Source: Cepaea nemoralis
Lineage: Eukaryota > Mollusca > Gastropoda > Stylommatophora > Helicidae
Assembly (NCBI GenBank): GCA_014155875.1
Contig: JACEFZ010013499.1
Span: 351,501 to 415,500 of the forward strand
Reading direction: 5' to 3'
DNA: 64,000 bases
Shown: piece by piece, positions 27,020 through 39,000 of the stretch
How positions within the stretch are numbered: position 1 is the stretch's first letter
Layout: each line of letters opens with the position of its first letter
Notes under the pieces: generated by a model
What the model was told of the DNA's origin: nothing
The model's database searches: none
The model's input: only the letters and a program-made list of their open reading frames with translations
Position numbers and translations under genes: made by a program

Positions 27020-27140
27020 ATGGGTATGTATTGTCTTTAAAGCCTGAGTGCTCAGACGAACAGAGGGCTAGTTCTTCTTTCCCTCAGCGAACGACGAGTG
27101 TAGGTATCGAACACCCGTCCCCACCGCACTCATGAAAAAA
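27020..27140 (-). repeat. SINE D copy
   Basis: Minus strand: catgagtgcggtggggacgg, then gtgttcgataccta (B-box-like). The same order occurs at 61960-62120. A-run at the plus-strand edge (about 27135-27147). Confidence 0.5.
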
Positions 27141-27414
27141 AAAAAATATCCTGGAAGCATACGTTGAAAGCAGACAGGCAAGAGCTTGTCATTGAAACAA
27201 ATGGGAAGCAAATATCAAGAGATGGACGAGCAGCTGTTTATCAGAATACATAACAAAGGGAGAAACATAATGTGTTGGAGACTGACAGAGGAAAGCCGGC
27301 GTTGCGGAAACGACACTTCATCCATTGACTGAGTTACACAAATATCAACCAATTAACGTTCTATTCGTAGTTCAGTATAAGCACAACCATGGCGGACTGG
27401 GTCTAATAATATTG

Positions 27415-27415
<1 letters not shown>

Positions 27416-27445
<30 letters not shown>

Positions 27446-27467
27446 TTGTCGTCGTCGTCGACGTTTG

Positions 27468-27499
<32 letters not shown>

Positions 27500-27650
27500 G
27501 TCGAAGTCGTCGTCGTTGTCATTGTTGTTGCTGTTGTTGTTGTTTTTGTCGTCGTCGTCGTCGTCGTCGTCGTTGTTGTTGTTATTGTTGTTGTTGTCGT
27601 CGTCGTCGTCGTCGTTGTTGTTGTTATTGTTGTTGTTGTCGTCGTCGTCG

Positions 27651-27730
<80 letters not shown>

Positions 27731-27733
27731 GCT
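27416..27733. repeat. Mixed GTT/GTC trinucleotide microsatellite
   Basis: Blocks of (GTC)n and (GTT)n alternate, ending in about 27 GTT units. All six frames are open across it and none is a gene. Confidence 0.97.
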
Positions 27734-27849
27734 ATCTTCCATTTATGTCGTTAGGCGTTGTGGAGAGGATTTATTTAAGTTCCAGAGCCAGTGACTACAG
27801 CCTTTCCTCACATGTCCTCTAATAATTCATGAGCATAATTTTTCTAGTT

Positions 27850-28100
27850 TAGTTAGTTGCAAATCTTTTACAGGACATCGCAGCCAACACCGGCATTGTT
27901 TGCTGTTGTGATCTCTTGCAAGTTTAACGTTCAGTAGTTTGTCATTGATTTCTGAAAGACCGGCAACCATACCATGTCGTAAAACACCAACGCAAGGCTG
28001 TCTGCTGCCAAATCGACGCAGCTGTGTTTCGAACGCGGGTATGTGGGATTACGAACTGCGTCCGTAACACCTTCGCCACGGACTCGGACAATTTTTCTGA
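27850..28100 (-). repeat. SINE B copy
   Basis: Minus strand: ggcgaaggtgttacggacgc, then gttcgtaatcccacata, then gcgttcgaaacacagctg, then aaactactgaacgt, ending in tgtcctgtaaaagatttgc. Confidence 0.88.
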
Positions 28101-28107
28101 TCAAGTA

Positions 28108-28380
28108 AAATTTCCTACTGGTAATCCTGCTCGGCCCGGCTCCCTGGCCAAGGTGTTAGCAGCTTTCTCCGTAACCCCGAATACTCTCGTGGTTGACGCG
28201 AGCGCACGAGAATTGGAAGTGGTTCGAGTCGCGCCAGTGACTTATGAGAGTATGGAGCCGGTCGCTCAGAAAGTAGTGGCGTGCTGATGAGCGTAATCTA
28301 ACCTAGGAATCAACATACAGCTGAAAGATGCTGATGTTGACCGCGATATCCTGAAACAGGATGGAAACGCTGAAAAAAAA
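28108..28380 (+). repeat. SINE B copy, head-to-head with the previous one
   Basis: ctggccaaggtgttagcagc, then agtggttcgagtcgc (B box), then ggagccggtcgctcagaaag, then acatacagctgaaagatgct, with an A tail. The 87-codon ORF inside it is coincidental. Confidence 0.83.
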
Positions 28381-28439
28381 ATACATCCTGCTAGACCTGT
28401 TATAGGTTCCTGACCTACTTAACCCTTTCTTATTTGCTG

Positions 28440-28701
28440 CTATCGGGAGTAGGTAGAAGGCAGCACGTCAAATGGTTTGGCCATGTAACTAGGTAAAAAG
28501 CTAACAGTATACCACAACAAGCAATGATGTATACGCCAAATGGAAGCAGAAAAAGATACCGACCACGTAAACGATGGACAGAGGGAAAAGCAGAGTCCAT
28601 GGGAATCTCGATACATGAAGCCCACACACGGGCACTCTCCTGATGCTTATACTTCACCTCAACACTGCAAGGTAAAAAAAGAACAAAATGAGATGAGATG
28701 G
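28440..28701 (+). mobile_element. LINE C, 3' end with GAGAT tail (plus strand)
   Basis: Encodes, with breaks, QHVKWFGHV-like text, then a GRPR-like basic stretch and W(T)EG, ending in a cttcacctcaacactgcaag segment and an atgagatgag tail. 5'-truncated. Confidence 0.78.
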
Positions 28702-28751
28702 GAGTGGGTAAGTTGCGCGCCTGCTGCCTTCCTTGGGTTATTATTAGTTCA

Positions 28752-29195
28752 TCTCATCTCATCTCATCATGTTCCTCTTGTACCTTGCGGTGTCGAGGTG
28801 AAGTATAAACTTCGTGAGAGTGCCAGGTTATGGGCTTCATATATCGATATTCCCATGGACTTTGCTATTCCCTCCGTCCAACGTTTACGTGGTCTGCCTC
28901 TTCCTCTGTTTTTATCTGGTCTGTACATCATTGCTTGTTGTGGCATGCTGTTAGATGGTAACCTACTTGCATGGCCAAACCATTTGACTTACTGCTTTCT
29001 AATACAATCTAGTGGAGCTATAACCCCCACTTTATTCCTGATTTCTTCACTTCTGATCTTATCTCTTCATGATACGTTGAGTATTCTTCTCAGGAATCTC
29101 ATTTCTGTTGTGATTTTTCTTTTATCTTTTTCTGCCATATTATTAGTTGCCAACACGAAATGGTCATTAACATTTTTAACATACTGTCTAATATC
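28752..29195 (-). mobile_element. LINE C, 3' end with GAGAT tail (minus strand)
   Basis: Reverse-orientation copy: the tail reads tcatctcatctcatc on the plus strand, then the conserved ttgcggtgtcgaggtgaag. Its tail faces that of the 28440-28701 copy, about 50 bp away. 5'-truncated with stops. Confidence 0.78.
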
Positions 29196-29590
29196 TACTT
29201 CACGAGGAGCCCAAAGCGTCCACTTGCTATCGGGCGCGCTGACACCCTGTCCAATCCGCTTCTAAACACAACGCCATCTAATCTACATTTAGCGCATCCA
29301 GTGTTCTTATATGGGTGTCGCCTAATGGTTCTCCAGCCGGACTGACACAGCATCAACATCTAACGGCCTGGCTGAATTACCCAGTTTAATGACAGAAACG
29401 TCGACCTGTCAAATATCTTGTCAAATATCTTGTCAAATAGGCGTTGGGTCAGAGTAACATTGTAGCAGGCGGTAGCGAGGGGCGGCTACTGGCGATGATG
29501 CCACCTCGACACGCATCTTCCTGGTCTCTTGAGAGACATTACTCGTTTGATGACAGCTAGAGCTGCGTTCAAGCACAGTTCTCAGATGCT
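29196..29590. other. No identifiable feature
   Basis: Includes a threefold ttgtcaaatatc repeat near 29410-29440. Nothing else was recognised. Confidence 0.4.
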
Positions 29591-29593
29591 GAA

Positions 29594-29890
<297 letters not shown>

Positions 29891-30104
29891 GTTTATTTGT
29901 CTGTCCTTCCTGTTAACATATATTGTTGCTTACCTGTCAATATGAGGAAAAACTAGACCTGCAAAGAATACCGTATATATGTTATGGTGCTTATCGTGTC
30001 CATCTCACACTAATGCCTACACGTGATTGCCCGTCTGTTTAGAATATCACGATAATGTTCCCTCATATTTAACGTGGTTCATAAATCATACTTAGGAATA
30101 TGCA

Positions 30105-30260
30105 GCCCCAGTAGCACAGTAGCTAATGCACTCGACCTCCAGCTCGGTAATTCCTAGGATCAAGTTCGCCTCGTGGTGAGGAAATTTTTAGGAACCACAC
30201 GTTTCGGGAATCAAAAGAGCTTCGTAACAGTTGGTAGCAACACAACGTCTGGAAAGTTAC
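30105..30260 (+). repeat. SINE C-like tRNA-derived head
   Basis: agtagcacagtagctaatgc (A-box-like), then ggatcaagttcgcctc (degenerate B box). Only one copy is seen here, so the class is tentative. Confidence 0.4.
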
Positions 30261-30338
30261 TGGCGTCCAGAGTGAGAACATTGGCCTTGCAATACAAGCC
30301 CAGCAACAAATACTAAATAGGCCACCACTAGGCATGGA

Positions 30339-30881
30339 AGTAAGCCAGTATCAGCCTATTAAAAGGGGTGTGAGACAGGGATGTGTAATGTCTCCAGATC
30401 TGTTTTCCCTGTACAGTGAAAGTATTTTCAGAAATATTGAAGATATGGAAGGAATCAACATTGGGCGAAGATGCATCAATAACAATTAGATATGCAGATG
30501 ATAGAGTCTTGATTGCAGACAATGAAAAGGACCTGCAAAATTTAGTAGATGCGATTGTTAAACACAGTGAACAACTAGGGTTAGAATTAAATTGTAAAAA
30601 GACTCAGATTATGGTCGTCACTAGGAAGGACGAAATACCACAATATAATATACAAGTAAATGGGAATATTCTTCAACAAGTGAGTAGGTACAATTATCTC
30701 GGAACAGTAATAACATCTGATGGGAGATGCCTTGAAGAGATTAGAACAAGAATCGCCATGGCAAAAGTAGCCTTTAGCAAGATGAAAAACATATTGACCA
30801 ATAAAAAGATGTCAACTGAAACGAGAAAAAGAGTGTTGAGATGCTACATAGAACCTATACTTTTATATGGATGTGAAGCGT
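30339..30881 (+). pseudogene. LINE A copy 3, left part (RT)
   Basis: RT from GVRQGCVMSP through RYADDRVLIADN to YGCEA, 5'-truncated and carrying changes (YADDR for YADDT). The frame is interrupted near 30480 by a TAG in one phase. It ends at the Gmr1 insertion and resumes at 43816. The whole LINE is bounded by ggcatgga at 30331-30338 and 44214-44221, an 8-bp TSD. Confidence 0.9.
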
Positions 30882-33800
30882 TGTCGTGTCCTCCTTTAAA
30901 GTGTCGTCCCTGGAGTGAGGAGATCCGACACCCACATTATAATATTTTTTTTCTCTCTCAATATTCTGGAGAATCCACCAGCTTCCGTCCAACACACTCC
31001 ATCAGCCTATGGACACCTTTTCCTATCACTCTCTCACTGTTGTACTATGCCCCCTTCTCATACTTCCCCAACGCAACATACTCAACAACTCTTGCTTCTA
31101 GAAATTAATAAAGAGTAATTTATTAAAATAAAAGTGTAACGTATATGAGACGTGTATGTGAAGAAAATGTGTGACGTGTTCTATAAAGTGTGTAGACTCT
31201 GACTCTCAGACAGCAACCCAGTCAGCTGATCCCAGCAAAGATAGACCACAGCACGGTACGTCAGAACATGTACTTCTCACCCGTTGCCGAAACCATCTTG
31301 CCGGATACTGCTTTGCCTCTGTAGACCTCTGGTAATCCAATTTCATAAACATCCGAAATAGACACCGGTGGTATTAACAGTTAATCATGGACCGGTTGCA
31401 CTCTACACAATGTCCGTTCCTAACGTTCCTTAACAAACTGCACAAGTCTTTTGTAGTGTGTACGCAGTTAGTTAGTTAGTTAGTTAGTCGACAGATCATC
31501 CTCGTTGCACATCGAACCATTCAGTCCATAAGTGCTAATTACTAATGTTAATTGTTACTGTACTAACACTAGGTACTCTTAGCCGGTTCTCGGTTCGTTA
31601 CTACTGTCTGATGCTGTGTGGTGCATCAGTATGCATCACTCTCTTTGATGAATCAATTTCCTTCTAGCGTAAGTTACGTTTCTGTATGCAACTTTATTGA
31701 CTCTTGAACTGGTGTTCTTCAGAATGGGTTTTTTAATTCTTTCCCAAAACTTGTAGAGTTTCCTTGGATCTGGTAGGGAACCTAGGATAGAAACAACACA
31801 TCTGGTGATAGTACTAGTCACTGATCCCTTCGGCTGAGTGTAAGCCTATCACCTTGCTTAATGATCTTTAGCTAACTAGACTTAGTCACAGAGCAGATTA
31901 ACTACCCACCTAGAGCCGAATCAGGCTATGACAAAGAAAAAATCAGCAAACAGAATGCGGAACCCCGCCCACCAGGGACACCTACGGGAAGATCCCAATT
32001 ATCCCTCATTACTCAATTCTCAACTAGTAAAGCTTATCAACACTTCACTAATCTATTTTCAACTAACAGAGCCAAGTATCACTTCACTACTCTAGCTAGT
32101 TCCCACTAACAGTGCTAATCATCACACTATAATTTAACAAGGTGTGACGAAACGCCTACAGATCGTCAGATCTCTGCATAATAGCCCTTTGAAGGGAGTG
32201 CGAGGCGTTGGTCTCCCTTGAAATTAATATCAATTAATAGGGGATTTCCCTAGAAACGTAGTGCGGGGCGGAGCTATTCTAGTTATTTATAGAAAAATCT
32301 AGAATGTTCCCTCAAGTGCGTACGTGGGAAAGAGCTCTAAGTTCACGAGTGCTTCATGCAGCACGGGGTTGAGAGAACATATCGTGACTCTGGGTTTCTC
32401 CGTGAATCATAAAAGTCACGCGGCCCGGGTAGGCGAGTGGAAGGCGCACTGACTTTGTCGTGGTGAGTCGCCCACCAAATCTCAGCGTGAACAGATCGCA
32501 GCCAACAGGCTGATGTAATTTTGATGTCGATATTCGCGGCCAGTGCGGACATCTGCAGTCAAGGTTGTGATTCGTCAATCACAGGTTAGTTGAATACTTA
32601 TTCTATTATTTAATTGTTGTCGTGATGCCGTGCTGAGTTCCCGGAATGAATTAATTGCCGTCGCAAAATATCAGTGGTGGTGATTTTTCGAGGAATCAAG
32701 GTGAGATCAGCAGTGGTGTATTTGCTGTGTGCAGATAGCAGTGTTATTCCGCGTAAGCCGAATGGTGTTGCATCGGTAGGATAACAGTTGATAGAAGTAT
32801 TCATGATACTATAGTTACTGCTTGTTGTCATGTCCGTCCGCTATGATGACCGTGCATGTTCCATCTTACGTTTGTCTAGGCAGCGGGAGGTAGGCCGGTA
32901 CCCCCAACCCGATAGGTAATAGGTCCGACCCAATGCGATCGTGCAGATCCGAAGAGTGAACATACCCGATCGAGGGTGAAGCGGCACTCCGTAATTCGAG
33001 GCCGTGGTGTCTAGATAGATCGAGGTTTGAACCTAACCGTTTCTGTCTCTAATATTCTACTCTTCTGGAACCCTGATTCGGTTCATGGAGTACTTGGAGT
33101 ACTGCCGTGAAGTAGTAGTATATGAAGGGAATAACCCCCCCCCCCCAAAAAAAAGGTGGAGTCAGAGTTTGGTAGTGGAGTCTGGAGGTTTGCTACATTG
33201 GATGACGTGACTTAAGTCGTCACGGGACAAGGTACACGGGACCCACCGTAGCTGTGGGAAAGTGTAATGGTGGATGGCCACCACAGCTGTGCTCGACCGG
33301 CACAGGTATGACTGACCTGAAGGATAGTCAGTGAATACAAGGGCAACTCAGGATCTGGGGCAGGGATCCCAGACCTGACACTATGGCTGTGAGATGAGTT
33401 TGTTATTTAAGTGTAACAATTCATGAGTTCTCCTTGGTTAATGCTATAGTAATGAATTATCAGGAGTATAATTCATTATGGGCATATAGTTGTTAATGTG
33501 TGTAATTGATCAGTCCATGGGTTAAGGGATTGATGAATTGATGAGTCTGTCAGGAAGGAGATGTCCGGCTGGACACCTTCTCGATACAGTAATCCCTACA
33601 CTGAAAGGAAAGTAAGTGTATATGTTGATTGATGATGGAAGATGAAACCGGATTGGACTGGCACCAGGCGAAGGATGCTTGACAGAGTCATACAGTCGAC
33701 TCTGGTGCTAGGGGTTATATGTAGCCCAGAAGTGTTACTTGACTGAACAAGGGTGTTATTGCTTTTTCTAATATCATTATGCCTATAAATTATAGTGACT

Positions 33801-36252
33801 AAGTATATCTATGATGTGATGATTTCATACTCATGTTGGTAGACATGAGGAATGTCTGAGAGGCAGGTGACCTAGTGGAGATGCTGGTAGTCTTTGTTGT
33901 AGTTGAGTACTCACACCAACCTCTCCGTGTTTCAGGATCTGTTATTACTATACAGAAGAAGATTCAAGAGCTTCACCATGAGCTCTATGGGCCCACTCTT
34001 TCCAGTGCCTATCCAGAAGTTGATTGAGGCCATACTGGGAGTGGTCGTCTGATTCTGCGAGATCAATGTTGAAAGGAGCTGAGTGCTGAATAAGTCGGTA
34101 GGTCTAGGTTCGGACCTCCGTCAAGAGTCCGACGAGTGTCATCCGATCCTGAGAGGGATCCAACACTGAAACGTCTGGTGATTCTAGCCAGTGAAGCACT
34201 GGTGACATTCAACCTCAGGGTAAACCTTGGTGATTGCAAGGTCAGGAACTTTCAAGTTGAGCAAAGTGATCATTGTTACCGGTCACCATGACCTGTGTTA
34301 TATGCTTCTGGCCCGGCTGGGTTATGGGACACCATGTATCAAGTGATGCTTAAATAGTGTTTCTACATTGGTTACCTTTATTAAGCCAACATGTGGTCCA
34401 GTGACCTAGGACATTGATTACAACATTGGTGGGAACACCAGAGTGACATGTTTGTTAAGGTAGGGAGCTACCTCATGCCAATGTGATGAACTGTTGACAC
34501 TGTTTGTTAAGGTAGGGAGCTACCTCATGCCATCGTGGTGAACTGTTGACAGTGTATGCTAGGTTGTGATTACTACCCATTGATCAGGGTAGTTACATGA
34601 GACTGTGTGAAGATCTATTTGTCCAGGGACATGAAATCAAGGTGAAGTGTTATAGTCACCTAATAGACTTTACCAGTGACATTGTGTGTTCATGTGGAGC
34701 AACCGCTCATTTTGTAGGTGACATATCCGTGTGTGGGTCACTTATGAGATAGAAGTGTGACCAGGCTCTTGTGTATGTTGAGACGGTGCTACATATACTT
34801 TTTCTGCAAGTGGGAGACCGCTAATGTTCTAGGGTCGGCCCAGACTTCATCAGGAGTGTGACGAGTGATATAGGACGACAGCAAGGAAGGATCCTTGTTC
34901 TTCGGTGCAGTGTCAGTCAGGCAGTGGTACTGGTGCTTGATCAGCCCGTGATTGGTTCTCTGTGGGAAGAGGGAACTTTGGAGAGGCAGCAGACCTTGGA
35001 GTTCCAGTCCACTGGAGGAGCCTGGGTGAGTCGCTACCACGACTGGACAACCGCACGAGCTATCGTCCGCCTCCATGATGATGAATACTCATCTGCATCT
35101 CTGATATTGTACATAGTTCTTCTAGTCTGGCTTTCAGCCATCCTTCTCTGTGTTGTGGTTGACGTAGTTCAGAATTAAATTTTTGTTCTCTTAGCTATGA
35201 CTTTGTGCAGTGGTATGACTGGTGTCTGGTCCGAGCCCCCTTGGGGTTTGGAACCCTAGGTGAGGGAGGGGAGGTTAAGCTGTCCCGGCTTGTGTGGGGC
35301 CTGGTAGATGTAGAGTGCTATTGAGGTGGTTGGAGCACAGGCAGGGGGTAGTATCTATCGTGGCAAACCAGACCAAGCCCCGGCGGTCTTGTCACACAAG
35401 GCTATTGCCTAAAGTAATTATAACGAATATATTATAATAGGTTATACCTTAAATGGCACTACTGCAGTCCTATCAATCATATCTACATCTGCCATTATAG
35501 GCACGTGCAAAATTAAGTCACTAATTAACACACGGTAGATATTATTTCCACTAGGCGCTGCAGTGCCCTGGCACTCTAACTAGAGCATTATTCAAGTCCA
35601 CCCTAGTTGATCTCAACTCGAGTTTATATCGCAAACTACCAAAGTTGGCCACGTGACGTTATCCTTTACTCCCCCACACAGGTGGCACAGTGGCAAATCA
35701 TCCCCTGTCAAGAACTATTTTCCTGGCTTAAATCCTGTCAAAGTTGTCAGTAATTGTCTAGATTCTCAAAACAAGCCAGCTAGTTTCTGTATACTCCCAA
35801 CAAAGAGTTTCGATACCAAGCTGCCAATCATCTTGATGTGCCGGAAACCAAGAATTGACAGATGCACTGTTTTCCGTACTAGGTACTTCCGTTTTACATC
35901 TGCCCCTGTGATCTCACGGCTTCCATCTGCATTCAAATGTTGACAAACTTGTCAATCTTCTGTTCCGTGGTGACAATCCCAGCAGCCATTTTCGTCTGAT
36001 GTCCGGCCGTATAGATGACAAACGGAACCATTCCATATCCTAAGCTGACAATATATGTGATTCTACTTGTTAATGAACTGCCAACTCTGTGTATCCATTC
36101 CTACTCACTCACCACCAAATGTGTATATGGGCTGACACGATGTAACCTGTACAGCTGTGTTTACTCTGTTAGTACGACTGTTGTGGCCCAGAAAATATAC
36201 GCCACGCAAACGTCGGTATTATTATCTGGGTTAACTCAGGGCGATCGTGACA
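30882..36252 (-). repeat. Gmr1 3' LTR (left), carrying a 3.25-kb insertion
   Basis: Aligns with 41359-43815 over its whole length except for the insertion at 32143-35396. The net LTR is about 2112 bp. Most of it differs from the other LTR by few substitutions. The last 440 bp (35815-36252) has 15 or more differences, mostly 1-bp indels. Confidence 0.93.
32143..35396. mobile_element. 3.25-kb LTR-like (solo LTR or non-coding) element
   Basis: Ends in TGTGAC and GTCACA and is flanked by the perfect 5-bp TSD caagg (32138-32142, 35397-35401). The other Gmr1 LTR has the empty site tttaacaaggctactgcc. TG..CA ends plus a 5-bp TSD indicate an integrase-inserted LTR element. No gag or pol is visible and I found no internal LTR pair, so a solo LTR or LARD-like element is likely. 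It contains a two-copy repeat of about 50 bp (34455-34560, ggtagggagctacctcatgc). A 106-codon ORF at 34858-35178 ends in a hydrophobic segment (LYIVLLVWLSAILLCVVV) and may be chance. Confidence 0.8.
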
Positions 36253-36254
36253 TA

Positions 36255-36266
36255 GGCCCCCTCTTA
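36255..36266 (-). promoter_or_regulatory. Gmr1 polypurine tract
   Basis: Minus strand reads aagagggggcc, two bases before the LTR start TGTCAC. This is the expected position of the plus-strand DNA primer. Confidence 0.75.
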
Positions 36267-36316
36267 AGAGAGTAGTCCATCTCACTCTTCTCCACCATGA
36301 GTTAAATCCAGATGAT

Positions 36317-38616
36317 TCATTCCTCTTCTTCAGGAGCTGGGTGTCTTGACAAGAAATCCGCTCCAAAATTTTCCTTCCCAGGAATGTACTCTACTGTGAA
36401 ATTATACGGTTGAAGTAACAACGACCACCGCATCAAACGTGCGTTGAGCTTCTGAGAAGTAGCCAGGAACATCAGGGGCTGATGATCCGACTGAACCCGA
36501 AACTTAACTCCATACAAATATGGCTGAAATTTTTGCACTGCCCATACGAGGGACAAGCACTCTCTCTCTCGACGGTTGAATAATTCCTCTCCGCCTGTAG
36601 AAGTTTCTTACTTGCGTATGCCACAGGTTTCAAAACCGAAGCATCGTCTTTTCCTTCCTGTAATAAAGCGACTCCAATTCCAATCGCACTCGCATCCGTT
36701 CTCAACACAAATGGTTTGGAAAGGTCAGGGAGCTGTAATACAGGTTTGCTGACCAAGGCCTCCTTTAACTGACTATAGGTATTCTCACATTCTGGTGTCC
36801 AAATGATTTGGTCCGGGAATCCCTTTTTCAAGGTTTCCGTCAACGGAGCTCCCAGTTCAGTGAAATGTGGGATAAATTTGTGGTAGAACCCACACAACGA
36901 GAGAAAAGATCGCACATCCTTCTTCGTTTTTGGCCTTGGTGCATTTCTGATTTTCTCCAGGTTCTTCTCTTCTGGGACAATGTGTCCTGGAGTGATGGTG
37001 TGACCTAGAAATTCCAGAGTCTGGTAACCAATCATGCACTTGGTTGGACGAGCAGTAAGCCCTGCTTCCTTGAGTCTATTAAACACTCTCTCCAAGGATT
37101 GTAAGTGGTCATCCAAGCTGTCACTGGAAATCAGAATATCATCCATGAATGAGATGATGGACGGATCCTGTAACGGATCTAGTAAAGTCCTCATCATGCG
37201 TGTAAACACACTAGGTGCATTGCTGAGTCCAAAGGGCATGACCTTGAATTCGTAGTGTCCACTGGGTGTACTGAAAGCTAACAGTGGTCGAATCTCCGGT
37301 TTGACTGGTATCTGATAGTACCCCCGACTCAGATCCACCTTTGAAAAGTACCGAGCCTTATGGAGCCTAGCGAATAACTGAGTTGGATTCGGCAAAGGTT
37401 CCACCTGAAACTGTGTATGACTGTTCAGCAGTCGGTAATCTATACATAACCTGTGTTCTCCACTTGGTTTGCGTAACAAAACTACCCCCGCATTGTATGG
37501 GGATGTGGATGGTGCAATCACGTCATACTCCAGCAGTTTTTTTATTTCCTCCTCCAGGGCCTTTTCTTTAGAGAATGGCACTGGGTAAACCTTTTGGCGA
37601 ACAGGCTCCTGTGTGGTCAAAGTCATCTCAAACTCAACCAACCTCGTTCGTCCAGGTTTATCAGTCAGTATCTCCTTATGAGACTTGAGAACCTGGGTTA
37701 TCCTTTCCCTCTCCTGGGAGGTCAGATCAGGGTTCACTTGCACATCCCTATAAGTTTCCTGGTGTACTAAGGGATATTCCCTGCCCTCGCTGGTTCCCAC
37801 TTCTGTCTCCACTGCAACTGCCATTGCCATGAGGTGAGCTGCCTTGTCTCCGGGTCTCTCTTCGTATTTCCGCAAGAGATTGATATGGAAAATCTTCGAC
37901 TTTCCCCGGATCCGGATCTGATAGTTGGTTCTGGATATCACCCTTTCCACGGGAAATGGCCCTTGCCAACCTATCTCCAGTTTGTTGTTTCCCGTTGGGA
38001 GTAGCAACAAGACTTTATCTCCCACCTCTAGAGATCTTTCTTTAGATCTACGGTTGTAGTAAGCCGCATGTCTTTTCCTGGCCTTTTCCAAGTTTTGATT
38101 TGCCAGAGTCCATCCCTTGTGGAGTTTTTCTTTCAGTTCCTCCACGTATTTGTAGGATGAGATCACTTCTTCTGACGTCCCCTCTTCAGTCCAACTCCTC
38201 AACATGGCTTCCAACGGTCCTTTGATTGGACGACCAAACAGCAACGTAGTGGGTGGTAGTCCTGTTGAGCCATGAGGAACTTCCCGATAGGCAAAGAGTG
38301 CTGCTGGGATATATTCATCCCACCTATCAGGTTTTTCCTGCGCTAGTTTCCTGAGCATTGTCATCAACGTGCCGTTGAAACGCTCTACTTGTCCATTGGC
38401 TTGAGGGTGGTAAGGGCTGGTATGTATGTGGTTAGAGTGAAACACCCTAAATACCTCCTCCATGAGTTTTCCACAAAACTGAGATCCATTGTCCGTCAGA
38501 ATTTGATCCGGAAAGCCTAATCTGGTAAAGGCCTCCATCAGTGCGTCCGCCACTCTTTTCGAGTCAATCGTGGTCAACGGTATAGCTTCACCCCACATTG
38601 TACAGCAATCCACCAT
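36317..38616 (-). pseudogene. Gmr1 pol: integrase core, RT, RNase H
   Basis: A 714-codon frame (38616-36472) plus an RNase H frame (36556-36317) reached by a frameshift near 36550. Integrase core: second catalytic Asp in TDNGSQF (residue about 40) and Glu in GQVERFNG (about 78). Then a GPY/F-like module (GPFPVERVISRTNYQI, about 222). RT: a CIDYRLLNSHTQ motif, KVDLSRGYYQIPV, MPFGLSNAPSVF, FMDDILIS (about 487; the usual YVDD is FMDD), FLGHTITPGHI. RNase H: LRTDASAIGIG (about 636), then SDHQPL and ADFLSRH after the shift. Integrase inserts the cDNA; RT and RNase H make it. No envelope frame is seen. Confidence 0.9.
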
Positions 38617-39000
38617 TGTGAGTAATATACATGTTCCTCTTCCTAGTCCTGGGAAGTGGACCCACGATATCGATGGCTACCCTCTCGAAAGGAGAGTTCA
38701 TGATGGGCATCTCACCCAACACCACCGGTGCTGTCCAGTGTTTCGGTGCCACCCTCTGGCACTCAGGGCATGACTTCACATACCGACGCACATCATCTGT
38801 CATTCCCGGCCAATAGTAGTGGCAGGAAATCCGCTGCATGGTGGCGGCAATACCCATGTGTCCACTAAAGGAGATGGTATGCCCATATGAAGAATCTGGG
38901 ACCGATGAGCTTTCGGGACGACCAACTGACCGTATAGGTTGTCTCCCCTTCCTGCTCTCCTGTAGAGTATCCTATTCTTCATGTAGTACTGCCCCGTCCT
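38588..39000 (-). pseudogene. Gmr1 integrase N-terminal region, frameshifted
   Basis: Linker frame RILYRRAGRGDNLYGQLVVP (38982 onward), then, after shifts, the HHCC zinc domain with YYWPGMTDDVRRYV and CPECQRVAP, and the first catalytic Asp in VAIDIVGPLPRTRKR (about 38670). A frameshift near 38610 joins it to the integrase core. The breaks may be mutations or consensus errors. Confidence 0.85.

Noticed and set aside
27325..27822. Open frames of up to 165 codons on both strands (poly-Val, poly-Asn, poly-Asp)
   Set aside because: A GTT/GTC microsatellite is open in every frame; there is no non-repeat coding sequence around it.
30882..36252. Envelope gene making the LTR element retrovirus-like
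   Set aside because: After RNase H only about 60 bp precede the 3' LTR and no membrane-protein frame exists there.
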